NCBI RefSeq assembly: GCF_009908295.1
Contig: NZ_JAAALO010000010.1
Location: 124,001-188,000 of the forward strand
DNA length: 64,000 nucleotides
Direction: 5' to 3'
Source of the DNA: Micromonospora rubida
Lineage (GTDB): Bacteria > Actinomycetota > Actinomycetes > Mycobacteriales > Micromonosporaceae
The position numbers were made by a program, and so were the translations under genes. The notes below the pieces were generated by a model. It was given only the letters and a program-made list of their open reading frames with translations. It was not told the origin of the DNA and made no database searches. Of the stretch, positions 23,256-32,354 are shown piece after piece (position 1 is the first letter of the stretch; the number at the start of each line of letters is the position of its first letter).

Positions 23256-26200
23256 TCGCTGATGACGAGCGCACCGCGCTGGAGGCGCTGACCTTCAACC
23301 CCGCGGTCACCCCCGACGACGTCTGGCGTCCCGCCCCGCACGACGTGCCCGAGCTGCACGAGCGGGTGGTCGCCGAGATCCTGCGCGGGGTCGCGCGGGC
23401 GCGCACCGACGACACCAGCCGTCCGCTCGGGGTGGCCATGCAGGGCCGGGCCGGCTCCGGAAAGACCCACCTGCTCGGGGCGGTCCGCGAGCGCATCCAG
23501 CACGATGGCGGCTACTTCTTTCTGGTCAACATGGTCAGCGGGAAGACATTCTGGGCGAGCGTCGCGCTGGCCATGGTCGAGGGGATGGGTCGGGAGGGCT
23601 ACGGCTGGGGCACCCAGCTCCGCAAGTTCCTGCGCCGGCTCACCTCGCAGCTCGGCATCCCGGCCGAGATCCGCGACGCGGTGGCCGGCGTCCGGCCGCT
23701 CACCCGGGAGGACCTGGACGCCTTCGTCCGCGCCCTGCGCACCCATCACCGGGAGGTGGGCCGGGACTGCCAGGACACCGCCCGGGCGCTGGTGCTGCAC
23801 GGCTCCCGCGAGTTCGACGACCAGGACGTCGGTTACGCCCACCTGATCAGCGAGCCCGGTGACCCGGCGGCCCGGGCGGCCTGGGGCCTGACCCCCAGGC
23901 TGTGCACCCCGCAGCAGATCGTCCAGGACATCTCCCGGCTCATGGCGTTGACGCTGGACCCGACGGTGATCGCGATCGACCAGCTCGACACGCTCTTCGC
24001 CCAGACCAGCACCTCGATGTTCGACCCGCGCGCCGAGCTGGACGAGGCGCAGGCGACCGCGTTCGGGCCGATCGCAGACGGCCTGCTGACCCTGCGCGAC
24101 GTGACCCGCCGGTCGCTGGTCGTCGTGTCCTGCCTGCCCGACACCTGGGAGCTGCTGACCCGCAGCGCGCCCACCTCGGTCGCGGACCGGTTCCGGGTGT
24201 CCGTCCTGCCGGACCGCATTCCGACCCCGGAGATCGGGCGGGCCATCGTGGAGAAGCGGTTCACCGCCGCGTTCGGCGCGCTGCGGTTCACGCCGCCCGC
24301 GCCGACGTGGCCGATCGGCCCCGAGGCGTTCGCCGACGCACCGAACCTCACCCCGCGGGCCCTGCTGCGCCGGGTGGACCGGCACGTCTCCCGGTGCCGG
24401 GACGCCGACGAGGTGCTCCTGCTGGATCGGCTGATCGACGGCGGCGAGCCGCCGGCACCGACCCCGGCGCCGACCGGGGTGGTGGACCTGCGGCCGCTCG
24501 ACGAGCGGTTCGCCCGGCTGGTCGAGGAGGCCGAGGTGAACCCCGCGCTCGACCACCGGACCGAGGACGAACACCTGCCGCCGCTGCTCGCCGCCGGGCT
24601 GGCCGCCTGGATCGCCGAGCAGGCACCGACCGGGGCCACGTACAAGCACGACCCGCCGCCCGGCCGCAAGCCGGCCCTGCACGGCCGGCTGATCGAGGTG
24701 CTGGACGAGGCCACCGAGAACGAGGCGCACTGGTGTTTCCGGGCGATCGCCCACCCGAACGCCGTCGCCACCATCGCCCGGGTGAAGGCGGCCTCCACGA
24801 TGGCGGGGCTGGACCGGCAGTACCCGCAGCGCCGGCTGGTGCTGCTGCGCAACGGCCCCTGGCCGACCGGGAAGCGTACGGCCGAGGTGCTGGCGGCGTT
24901 CGACGCGGCCGGCGGGGTGAGCTGCCCCGTGCCGGAGGCGGACCTACGGGTGTTCGCGGCGCTGCGCGAGTTGGGCCGCCGCCCGGACGCGGCCTACCAG
25001 GAGTGGCTGGTGGCCCGCCGGCCGGCGAGCGGCACCACCCTGTTCCGCGCGGTCCTCGGCGGCACCGACCCCACGCCGGCCGCACCCGCACCTGGTCCCG
25101 GTCCTGGTCCCGCCGAGCCGCCGGGCCTGTCCGGTCCCGGTCCCGGTCCCGCCGAGCCGCCGGGCCTGTCCGGTCCCGGACCCGTCGAGGTGCAGGATCC
25201 GCGTTCCGCCGAGGAGCCGGGTTCGGGTGCCGGCGACGGGCCGGCGGCGGGCCATGGCGACGGGCCGGCGGGCGGCGGGGGCGCGGCGATCCGGCTGGGT
25301 CACCGCACGGAGGGGCGGGAGCCGTTCCAGGTCGACCTGGAGTCGCTGCGCCGGCACACCGTCGTCTTCGCCGGCTCGGGGTCGGGCAAGACGGTGCTGA
25401 TCCGGCGGCTCGTCGAGGAGTGTGCCCGGCAGGGCGTGTCCTCGATCGTGCTGGACCCGAACAACGACCTGGCCCGGCTGGGGGACGCGTGGCCGCAGCC
25501 GCCGGCCGGCTGGGGGCCGGGCGACGACGAGCGGGCCCGGGACTACCTCGACCACACGGAGGTCGTCGTCTGGACGCCCCGGGTCAACGCCGGGCGGCCG
25601 TTGAGCTTCCAGCCGCTGCCGGACTTCAGCCCCGTGCGGGACTCGCCGGACGAGTTCGACCAGGCCATTCGCTCGGCGGTGGAGGCCCTCGCGCCCCGGG
25701 CCGGGGTGGACCGACCCACCCGGCTCGCCCAGCAGGGCAAGGCCGTGCTGACGGAGGCGCTGCTGGCGTACGCGAGGACCGGCATGGTGGGCCTGCCCGG
25801 CTTCACCGAGTTCCTCGCCGACCTGCCCGACGGGGTGAGCCGGCTGGCCCGGGCCGACAAGCTGGCCCACGAACTGGCCGAGACGCTCAAGGCGGCGATG
25901 GTCACCGACCCGTTGTTCGGCGGCACGGGCGCCCCGGCCGACCCCGGCCTGCTGCTCACCCCGACACCCGGCCGGCGGGCCCGGGTGTCGGTGGTCAGCT
26001 TCGTCGGGCTCACCTCCGACCAGGAGCGGCAGAGCTTCGTCAACCAGTTGCAGATGGCGCTGTTCGCCTGGGTCAGGCGGCACCCCGCCGGAGACCGGCC
26101 GCTGGGCGGCCTGTTCGTCATGGACGAGGCGCAGACCCTCGCCCCGTCGACCGGGAACACCGCCTGCACGGCCAGCTCCATCGCCCTGGCCTCGCAGGCC

Positions 26201-26503
26201 CGCAAGTACGGCCTCGGGCTGGTCTTCGCCACCCAGGCCCCCAAAGGCCTGCACAACCAGATCTCGGGCAACGCCACCACCCAGTTCTTCGGCCTGCTCA
26301 ACGCCCCGGCGCAGATCGACGCGGCGCGGCAGCTCGCCGAGGCCAAGGGCGGCCGGCTGCCCGACATCGGGCTGTTGAGCAGCGGCCAGTTCTACGTCGC
26401 GAGCGAGGGCTTCCCGTTCGTCAAGGTGGACACCCCGCTGTGCCTGACCCACCACCCCAAGGCGCCGCTGACGCCCGAGGAGGTGGTGCGGCGGGCGGGC
26501 TGA
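23252..26503 (+). CDS. Large protein with two P-loop ATPases: N-terminal AAA and C-terminal HerA/FtsK-like
   Basis: 1083 residues. ATPase 1 (about 1-400) has Walker A GRAGSGKT (65-72) and Walker B TVIAIDQLD (Asp243), resembling ORC/STAND-type AAA modules. A middle domain (410-600) contains VKAASTMAGLDRQYPQRRLVL-like sequence of unknown family. A Pro/Gly linker (607-680) has two AEPPGLSGPGPG repeats. ATPase 2 (690-1083) has Walker A GSGSGKT (708-714), SIVLDPNNDLARL, Walker B FVMDEAQ (Asp958/Glu959) and FATQAPKGLHNQI, all typical of HerA/VirB4/FtsK motors that move along DNA. The start overlaps the winged-helix gene (ATGA). Most likely the motor of a three-gene DNA-processing or antiphage complex. 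The ATPase assignment is firm, the biological role inferred. Confidence 0.85.
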   Translation: MIADDERTALEALTFNPAVTPDDVWRPAPHDVPELHERVVAEILRGVARARTDDTSRPLGVAMQGRAGSGKTHLLGAVRERIQHDGGYFFLVNMVSGKTFWASVALAMVEGMGREGYGWGTQLRKFLRRLTSQLGIPAEIRDAVAGVRPLTREDLDAFVRALRTHHREVGRDCQDTARALVLHGSREFDDQDVGYAHLISEPGDPAARAAWGLTPRLCTPQQIVQDISRLMALTLDPTVIAIDQLDTLFAQTSTSMFDPRAELDEAQATAFGPIADGLLTLRDVTRRSLVVVSCLPDTWELLTRSAPTSVADRFRVSVLPDRIPTPEIGRAIVEKRFTAAFGALRFTPPAPTWPIGPEAFADAPNLTPRALLRRVDRHVSRCRDADEVLLLDRLIDGGEPPAPTPAPTGVVDLRPLDERFARLVEEAEVNPALDHRTEDEHLPPLLAAGLAAWIAEQAPTGATYKHDPPPGRKPALHGRLIEVLDEATENEAHWCFRAIAHPNAVATIARVKAASTMAGLDRQYPQRRLVLLRNGPWPTGKRTAEVLAAFDAAGGVSCPVPEADLRVFAALRELGRRPDAAYQEWLVARRPASGTTLFRAVLGGTDPTPAAPAPGPGPGPAEPPGLSGPGPGPAEPPGLSGPGPVEVQDPRSAEEPGSGAGDGPAAGHGDGPAGGGGAAIRLGHRTEGREPFQVDLESLRRHTVVFAGSGSGKTVLIRRLVEECARQGVSSIVLDPNNDLARLGDAWPQPPAGWGPGDDERARDYLDHTEVVVWTPRVNAGRPLSFQPLPDFSPVRDSPDEFDQAIRSAVEALAPRAGVDRPTRLAQQGKAVLTEALLAYARTGMVGLPGFTEFLADLPDGVSRLARADKLAHELAETLKAAMVTDPLFGGTGAPADPGLLLTPTPGRRARVSVVSFVGLTSDQERQSFVNQLQMALFAWVRRHPAGDRPLGGLFVMDEAQTLAPSTGNTACTASSIALASQARKYGLGLVFATQAPKGLHNQISGNATTQFFGLLNAPAQIDAARQLAEAKGGRLPDIGLLSSGQFYVASEGFPFVKVDTPLCLTHHPKAPLTPEEVVRRAG

Positions 26504-26682
26504 GCCGGGCCGCCCCACGCCGCACGACGCCGGGGTCGGCCCGGGTGCCGCCCCAGGCACCCGGACCGACCCCGGACTGCCGGCCCTCGTCCGGCGCGGG
26601 TCGTCCCCGCCCGCCGGCCATCTCGTCCGGCGCGGGTCGTCCCCCGGAACGCCGGCCACCTCCGGCCGACGCGCGGGCCGCG

Positions 26683-27855
26683 TCAGTAGGCCAGTTCCAC
26701 CGGCCGGCCGAGCAGGTGGGCGCCGTTGTTGCCCAGCCAGCCCTCCGCCGCCGCCGCGTGCTGGGCGAAGGTGTGGATGTCCCGGAAGCGGCGCTGCACC
26801 GGGGAGGAATCGCGGGCCGCGCCGCCCCCACTCGCCCGGTAGCAGGCGTCCACGGCGGCGGTGGCGACCTCGGTCACCCAGGGCAGGCTGGCGGAGATCT
26901 GCGGGCGCAGCGCCTCGATCGCGGCTGGGTCCTCCGCGTGGGCCGCCCGGAACAGGTCGTCGGCCAGCGACCGCACCAGCGCCCGGGCCGCCCGGACGTG
27001 CAGGTCGGCCCGGCCGAGCTGCACCCGGAAGGCCGGCGAGTCGGCCAGCGACTGCCGCGCGTACAGCCGCTGCCGGCCGCCGTCGAGCAGCGTCACGGTG
27101 TCGTCCAGGGTGCCCTGGGCGATCCCGACGGCCACCGCGCCCAGGTGCAGGACGAACTGCGCCAGCGGCGCGACGAACCCGGGCCCCGGCACGCACGGGT
27201 CCCCGGTGAACAGGTCGAAGCTCTGCTCGACCGGGCAGAACACCGACTCCATCAGCACGTCGTGGCTGCCGGTGCCGCGCAACCCCAGCGTGTGCCAGGT
27301 GTCCTGCACCGTCACCGAGCCGGCGGGCAGCAGCATCGAACGGATCTCCACGGGCTGGCCGTTCGGGCCGGGAAGCGGCTGGCCGTCCCCGGTGAGCACG
27401 CAGTTGCCGAAGATCCAGTCGGCGTGCCGGGAGCCGCTGGCGAACCCCCACCGCCCGGTGACCTGGAACCCGCCGTCGGCCAGCTCGGCCCGGCCCTGCG
27501 GGGCGAAGCCGCCGGCCACCACGACGTCCGGGCCCGACGCGTAGAGCTTGTCGAACCGGTCCCGGGGCAGCAACGCCAGCAGGTGCGGCGTCTCCGCGCC
27601 GATCATCACCGTCCAGCCGGTGGAGCCGTCGGCGCGGGCCAACTCCTCCAGCACCGCCAGCCCGGTGTGCGGGTCCGCCTCGTACCCGCCGTGGCTGCGC
27701 GGCACGAACATCCGGAAGCAGCCGGCGGCCCGGAGCCCGTCGAGCAGGTCGGCGGGCAACTCCCGCGCGGCCTCGATCTCCTCCGCCCGCCGGCTCAGCT
27801 CCGGCGTCAGCTCCCGTACCGCACCTGTCAGTCGGGTCCGGTCCTGTTCGTCCAT
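26683..27855 (-). CDS. Acyl-CoA dehydrogenase-like flavin-dependent monooxygenase
   Basis: 390 residues from the ATG at 27855, with GGAGG 7 nt upstream. The acyl-CoA dehydrogenase fold is clear: N-terminal helices with LLDGLRAAGCFRMFVPRSHG, the middle beta domain with GRWGFASGSRHADWIFGNCV and WHTLGLRGTGSHDVLMESVF, and a C-terminal helical domain ending RDIHTFAQHAAAAEGWLGNN. Lack of an obvious catalytic Glu and the GRWxFASG motif place it with the two-component FMN/FAD monooxygenases (HpaB/HsaA-like), which hydroxylate aromatics using reduced flavin from a partner reductase. No reductase gene is adjacent. It is divergent from the sensor kinase gene. Confidence 0.85.
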   Translation of the reverse strand: MDEQDRTRLTGAVRELTPELSRRAEEIEAARELPADLLDGLRAAGCFRMFVPRSHGGYEADPHTGLAVLEELARADGSTGWTVMIGAETPHLLALLPRDRFDKLYASGPDVVVAGGFAPQGRAELADGGFQVTGRWGFASGSRHADWIFGNCVLTGDGQPLPGPNGQPVEIRSMLLPAGSVTVQDTWHTLGLRGTGSHDVLMESVFCPVEQSFDLFTGDPCVPGPGFVAPLAQFVLHLGAVAVGIAQGTLDDTVTLLDGGRQRLYARQSLADSPAFRVQLGRADLHVRAARALVRSLADDLFRAAHAEDPAAIEALRPQISASLPWVTEVATAAVDACYRASGGGAARDSSPVQRRFRDIHTFAQHAAAAEGWLGNNGAHLLGRPVELAY

Positions 27856-28266
27856 GGTGGCCTCCTGCTCGCCCCGGGCGTCGCGGCGCCGTCCCGGCGC
27901 CGTCGGACTCGCGGCGCCGGCCTGCGGCATCCGCGGCTCAGACGTTGGACGGCCCGGCGTCCCGGCGGAAAGGGACGGCGGTACCGGCCCGCCGGGCGCC
28001 CCCTTCCCGGCGGAAGTTCCCGGGTGGACGGGACGGTGCGCACCATGCGGCCGGGACACCGGGACCGGCACGCTCGGTGGGCCGGTGGTGTCGCCCGCCC
28101 CCGACCCGCCGGCCCACCGACGACCACGTCCCGCCGGGAGACACCCGTGTCCCACCCGTGGCCGTACCCCGTCCCGGCCGGGCCCCGCGCGACTGTCGCC
28201 GGACCGACACCCGCTGCGCAGCGCCGGGGTCTCGGCAACCGACGCCCCGACTGACAGGATCACGCC
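27856..28266. other. Divergent intergenic region with an 11-bp inverted repeat
   Basis: No supported gene. CGGTGGGCCGG (28075-28085) and CCGGCCCACCG (28109-28119) are perfect complements around a 23-nt loop. Promoters for the monooxygenase and for the kinase/regulator operon must lie here. Confidence 0.45.
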
Positions 28267-30552
28267 ATGCTGGTCGACCCGGCGCCGCGCGCGCTGATCG
28301 CCCCGAACGCCGGTGACTACCCCCGCCGCCCGGTCGCCGCCTGGACGGTGCTGGTCGGCTGCGTGCTGCTGCTCGCCGCCACGACGCTCTGCTGGGCCCT
28401 CGCCCACCGCCCGTGGGGGCTGTCCCAGCTCTACTTCCTCGTCGACTACACCGACTGCGCGGTGTACGGCACGACCGGATGGCTGATCCTGCTGCGCCGC
28501 AGTCACCCGGTTGCCTGGCTGCTGGCGGTCACCGGAGTCGGCGGGGGTGTCGCCGGCCTGGGCGCCCAGTACCTCGACCTGCTCCGGGTGTACCCGGGGC
28601 TGCCCGAGGTCACGCTGCTGACCTCGGCCCGGCACTGGGGCTGGGTGCCGGGGATGCTGTCGCTGATCGTGGTGCTGCCCTGGTTGGTCCGGGAGGGCCG
28701 GCTCACGGTGGGTCCCCGGGTGGCGGTGGCGGCCGGCGTCGCGGTGGTCGCCGCGACCGAGCTGTTCCAGTTGACCTTTCCCGGGCTGGGTGGCGCTCCG
28801 TCCGGGGCGCCGCTGGCGATCCGCAGCGCCGACTGGGCCGAGTTCGTCGCCCGGGTGCAGCCCGTACTCACGGCCCTGGTGCCGCTGCTCGGGCTCGCCG
28901 CCGCCGCCGGGCTGCTGTGGCGGCGTCGGGTCTCGCCGCCCGCCGAACGGGTCGGCCTGGGCTGGCTCGCGGTCGGCACGGTGCTGTTGGCGGTGAGCTT
29001 CGCCCCGATAGCGCTGCCCGCCGGCTGGGCGGGCGTGGTGCCGGACTGGCTGCCGCCGGCCGCCATGCTGGCCGCGCAGGCGTTCTTCCCGGCCGCCGTG
29101 CTGGCCGTGGTGCTGCGGCAGCGGCTGTGGGGGATCGAGATCGCGGTCCGCCGCACGTTGGTCTGGTTCCTGCTGACCTTCCTGCTGGTCGCCGCGTACG
29201 TCGTCGGGGTGACCACGCTGGACGCGCTGCTCCCGGCCAGCCGGGCAATCCCCGGGGTGCTGGTCACCGCCCTGGTCGCGGCCGCCGTGCAGCCGGGCCG
29301 GTGGTGGGTGCAGCGGCGGGTGGACCGGCTGATCCACGGCGCGGCGGCGGAGCCGATCGGCGTGGTCCGGGGCGTCGGCGACCGGATCAGCGCGAGCGAG
29401 GACCCGACCGACGTGCTGACCGGGGTGGCGCGGAGTCTCACCGAGTCGCTGCGGTTGGGCGCCTGCGGCATCGAGGTGGACGGCCCGGACCCGTGCACCG
29501 CCCACTGCGCGTCCGCCGGGCCGGTGGGGGAGCCCCTGGTGCTGCCGCTGCGCCGGGGCGAGCGGGAGGTGGGGCGGCTGACCGCGTGGGCCCGGGCCGG
29601 CGAGCGGCTGGACGGGCGTACCCGCTCGGCGTTGGTGGACCTGGTGCCGGTGGTCGCCTCGGCGGCCAGCCTCGCCGCGACCGGCCGGGCGCTGGTCACC
29701 TCCCGGGCCAGGCTGGCCGAGGCCCGCGACTCGGAACGCCGCAAGCTGCGCCGGGACCTGCACGACGGGCTCGGTCCCGCCCTGGCCGGGGTGGCGCTCG
29801 GCCTCCAGGCGGCCCGCAACCTGCTGGGCACCGACCCGGGCGCGGCCGGACGGCTGCTGGACCGGCTGCGCGACGAGACGGACCAGCGGGTCGAGCAGGT
29901 CCGCGACCTGGCCCGCGGGCTGCTGCCGCCGGTCCTCGGCGAGCGCGGCCTGGTCCCCGCCCTGCACGAGCTGGCCCAACGGTACGACGGCTCGGGGCTG
30001 ACCGTGCTGGTCGAGGCGCTGCCGCTGCCGCTGCCCGAGCCGGTCGCCACCGCCGTGTACGGGATCGTCTCCGAGGCGGTCCGCAACGCCCAGCGGCACT
30101 CCGGCGCATCGACCTGCCGGGTGGCCGTCGAGCGGGATCCGGACGGGCTCACCGTCCGGGTGACCGACCCGGGCCGGGGAGTCGCGGTCGGCACGCCGGC
30201 CGGGGTCGGCATGCTTTCCATGCGGGAGCGGGCCGAAGGCATCGGCGGGGTGTGCGTGATCGGCCCGGCGCCCGACGGCGGCACCGAGGTCACCGTCCGG
30301 GTGCCCGTCGACCGCCTGCCGCTGGTCGACGGCGACCTGCCGCCGGCCGTCCCCGCCCAGCGGGGGTTGGACCCGGCCGACCCCGACCCCGATCCCGGCC
30401 CGGAGCTGCCGGCCGCCGTCCCCGCCCCGACCGCCGTCCCCGCCCCGACCGCTGTCCCGTCTGCGGACGCGCGGCAGCCGGCGGGCGTGCCGGCGGAAGC
30501 CGGTACGGTGCCGGGGACGCGGACGGGACGAGCCCTGGCGGTGCGGCGATGA
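28267..30552 (+). CDS. Sensor histidine kinase (NarL/DesK class) with N-terminal membrane domain
   Basis: 761 residues. About eight to nine hydrophobic helices (20-330) form the input module. A GAF-like region (350-470) precedes the HisKA_3 box ERRKLRRDLHDGLGPALAG with the phospho-accepting His499. The HATPase_c domain follows (YGIVSEAVRNAQRHSGAS, N box; GVGMLSMRERAEGIGG, G box). The last ~90 residues (from about 680) are Pro/Ala/Asp-rich low complexity, including PAAVPAPTAVPAPTAVPSA. The stop overlaps the start of the LuxR response regulator (ATGA), so this is a matched pair. The signal is unknown. Confidence 0.93.
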   Translation: MLVDPAPRALIAPNAGDYPRRPVAAWTVLVGCVLLLAATTLCWALAHRPWGLSQLYFLVDYTDCAVYGTTGWLILLRRSHPVAWLLAVTGVGGGVAGLGAQYLDLLRVYPGLPEVTLLTSARHWGWVPGMLSLIVVLPWLVREGRLTVGPRVAVAAGVAVVAATELFQLTFPGLGGAPSGAPLAIRSADWAEFVARVQPVLTALVPLLGLAAAAGLLWRRRVSPPAERVGLGWLAVGTVLLAVSFAPIALPAGWAGVVPDWLPPAAMLAAQAFFPAAVLAVVLRQRLWGIEIAVRRTLVWFLLTFLLVAAYVVGVTTLDALLPASRAIPGVLVTALVAAAVQPGRWWVQRRVDRLIHGAAAEPIGVVRGVGDRISASEDPTDVLTGVARSLTESLRLGACGIEVDGPDPCTAHCASAGPVGEPLVLPLRRGEREVGRLTAWARAGERLDGRTRSALVDLVPVVASAASLAATGRALVTSRARLAEARDSERRKLRRDLHDGLGPALAGVALGLQAARNLLGTDPGAAGRLLDRLRDETDQRVEQVRDLARGLLPPVLGERGLVPALHELAQRYDGSGLTVLVEALPLPLPEPVATAVYGIVSEAVRNAQRHSGASTCRVAVERDPDGLTVRVTDPGRGVAVGTPAGVGMLSMRERAEGIGGVCVIGPAPDGGTEVTVRVPVDRLPLVDGDLPPAVPAQRGLDPADPDPDPGPELPAAVPAPTAVPAPTAVPSADARQPAGVPAEAGTVPGTRTGRALAVRR

Positions 30553-31262
30553 CGGGTGACGGTGCGGTGGGCGGTGGCGCGGCGGTGGGCGGTGGCGCGG
30601 CGGTGGGCGGTGGCGCGGCGGTGATCCGGCTGGCGGTGGTCGACGACCATCCCGTGTTCCGGCTCGGCATGACGGCGCTGCTGGCGTCCACACCGGGGCT
30701 GGAGGTGGTCGGCGAGGCTGCCGACGCCGACGAGGCGGTCCGGCTGGCCGACCGGACCCGGCCCGATGTGATCATCATGGACCTGCACCTCGGCGGGCGG
30801 TCCGGCGTGGAGGCCACCCGGGAGATCGTCGCCCGGCACCCGGGGATCGGGGTGCTGGTGGTGACGATGCTGGACGACGACGACTCGGTGTTCGCCGCGC
30901 TGCGCGCCGGGGCGCGGGGGTACCTGCTCAAGGGCGTCGCGCCGGGCGACGTGGAACGGGCCGTCCGCGCGGTCGCCAACGGCGAGGTGCTGCTCGGCCC
31001 GGTGATCGCCAGCCGGGCGATCGGCTTCCTCGCCGGCGGGCGGGCCGGCGGGCCGGCGCCGTTCCCCGAGCTGACCGACCGGGAGCGCGAGGTGCTGGAC
31101 CTGGTCGCGCAGGGGCTGAGCAACGTGGTGATCGCCCGCCGGCTGACGCTCAGCCCGAAGACCGTCCGTAACCACCTGTCCAACGTGCTCGGCAAGCTCC
31201 AGGTCGCCGACCGCAGCCAGGCGATCCAGCGGGCCCGCGAGGCCGGCCTCGGTCAGCCCTGA
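30549..31262 (+). CDS. LuxR/NarL family response regulator
   Basis: 237 residues if started at the ATG 30549, which overlaps the kinase stop. The receiver domain begins VIRLAVVDDHPVFRLGMTAL, the phospho-acceptor is Asp78 (VIIMDLHLGG), and K108 region LLKGV follows. A GerE HTH lies at about 170-232 (LTDREREVLDLVAQGLSNVV..KTVRNHLSNVLGKLQ). The first 25 residues are three perfect GGGAAV repeats, which no response regulator needs; a GTG at 30621 would give the standard N-terminus MIRLAVVDD. So the true start could be 30621, with the repeat in the leader. It regulates unknown targets together with the adjacent kinase. Confidence 0.92.
   Translation: MTGDGAVGGGAAVGGGAAVGGGAAVIRLAVVDDHPVFRLGMTALLASTPGLEVVGEAADADEAVRLADRTRPDVIIMDLHLGGRSGVEATREIVARHPGIGVLVVTMLDDDDSVFAALRAGARGYLLKGVAPGDVERAVRAVANGEVLLGPVIASRAIGFLAGGRAGGPAPFPELTDREREVLDLVAQGLSNVVIARRLTLSPKTVRNHLSNVLGKLQVADRSQAIQRAREAGLGQP
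30570..30623 (+). repeat. 18-bp tandem repeat, three copies
   Basis: Unit GGCGGTGGCGCGGCGGTG is repeated three times without a mismatch, encoding GGGAAV x3 at the start of the response regulator. Such a tract can change copy number by slippage. Confidence 0.85.
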
Positions 31263-31330
31263 CCGGTACGCTGCGCCCCAAGGGCCTTCCTTTCGCGGCG
31301 GGTGCCCGGCGGGCTCCCTATGCTCGGGGC

Positions 31331-32260
31331 ATGGAACTCCGGATCTTCACCGAACCCCAGCAGGGTGCCAGCTACGACCAACTGCTCGCCGTGGCCCGCT
31401 GCGCCGAGGACGCCGGCTACGGCGCGTTCTTCCGCTCCGACCACTACCTGAAGATGGGCGCGGTGAGCGGCGACCCGGGCCCGACGGACGCCTGGACCAC
31501 GCTGGCCGGCCTGGCCCGGGAGACCTCCCGGATCCGGCTCGGCACCCTGATGACGGCGGCCACGTTCCGGCTGCCCGGCCCGCTGGCGATCAGCGTCGCC
31601 CAGGTCGACCAGATGAGCGGCGGCCGGGTGGAGCTGGGCATCGGCGCCGGCTGGTTCGCCGACGAGCACACCGCGTACGGCATCCCGTTCCCCTCGATGG
31701 GCGAGCGGTTCGACCGGCTGGAGGAGCAGCTCGCCGTCATCACCGGGCTGTGGGAGACGCCGGCCGGCGAGACGTTCGACTTCGCGGGCCGGCACTACCC
31801 GGTGACCGGCTCACCGGCCCTGCCCAAGCCGGTGCAGCAGCCGCGCCCGCCGATCCTGCTCGGCGGCATGGGGCCGAAGCGCACGCCCCGCCTCGCGGCC
31901 CGCTACGCCGACGAGTTCAACCTGCCGTTCGTGTCCGTCACCGACTCGGTGGCCCAGTTCGACCGGGTCCGGGCCGCCTGCGCCGACATCGGCCGGGACC
32001 CGGCCGGGATGCGCTGGTCGAACGCGCTGGCGCTGTGCTGCGGCCGGGACGAGGCGGAGGTGCGACGGCGGGCCGAGGTGATCGGCCGGGACCCGGCGGA
32101 GCTGCGCGAGAACGGCCTCGCCGGCACCCCGGCCGAGATCGTCGACCGGATCGGCCGGTACGCGGAGGCCGGCAGCGAGCGGATCTACCTCCAGGCCCTC
32201 GACCTGGCCGACCTGGACCAGGTCGAGCTGGTCGCCGCCGAGGTCATGCCGCAGCTCTGA
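31331..32260 (+). CDS. LLM class F420-dependent oxidoreductase
   Basis: 309 residues. The luciferase-like TIM barrel opens MELRIFTEPQQGASYDQLLA, with FFRSDHYLKMGAVSGDPGPT, RIRLGTLMTAATFRLPGPLA and GRVELGIGAGWFADEH, the usual F420/FMN-binding strands. A C-terminal ENGLAGTPAEIVDRIGRYAE closes it. In actinobacteria this subfamily (about 300 residues, TIGR03560-like) normally uses reduced F420 to reduce or oxidise small molecules in the cytoplasm. It follows the response regulator by 68 bp but probably has its own promoter. Substrate unknown. Confidence 0.92.
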   Translation: MELRIFTEPQQGASYDQLLAVARCAEDAGYGAFFRSDHYLKMGAVSGDPGPTDAWTTLAGLARETSRIRLGTLMTAATFRLPGPLAISVAQVDQMSGGRVELGIGAGWFADEHTAYGIPFPSMGERFDRLEEQLAVITGLWETPAGETFDFAGRHYPVTGSPALPKPVQQPRPPILLGGMGPKRTPRLAARYADEFNLPFVSVTDSVAQFDRVRAACADIGRDPAGMRWSNALALCCGRDEAEVRRRAEVIGRDPAELRENGLAGTPAEIVDRIGRYAEAGSERIYLQALDLADLDQVELVAAEVMPQL

Positions 32261-32354
32261 GTCCGGGCACCCGCCCAGGGCCCGCCCGGGCGCGGTCGGG
32301 CCGGGCCTCAGCGGGCGCGGGATGCGGGGTGCGCAGGGCCCCGCTGGGCGGGCC

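Noticed and set aside
30570..30623. CRISPR or regulatory iteron array
   Set aside because: An 18-bp unit in frame with a coding sequence; a coding minisatellite.
26683..30693. Minus-strand open frame of about 1336 codons over the sensor kinase
   Set aside because: Only 26683-27855 encodes a recognisable enzyme; the rest is antisense to the kinase and lacks motifs.
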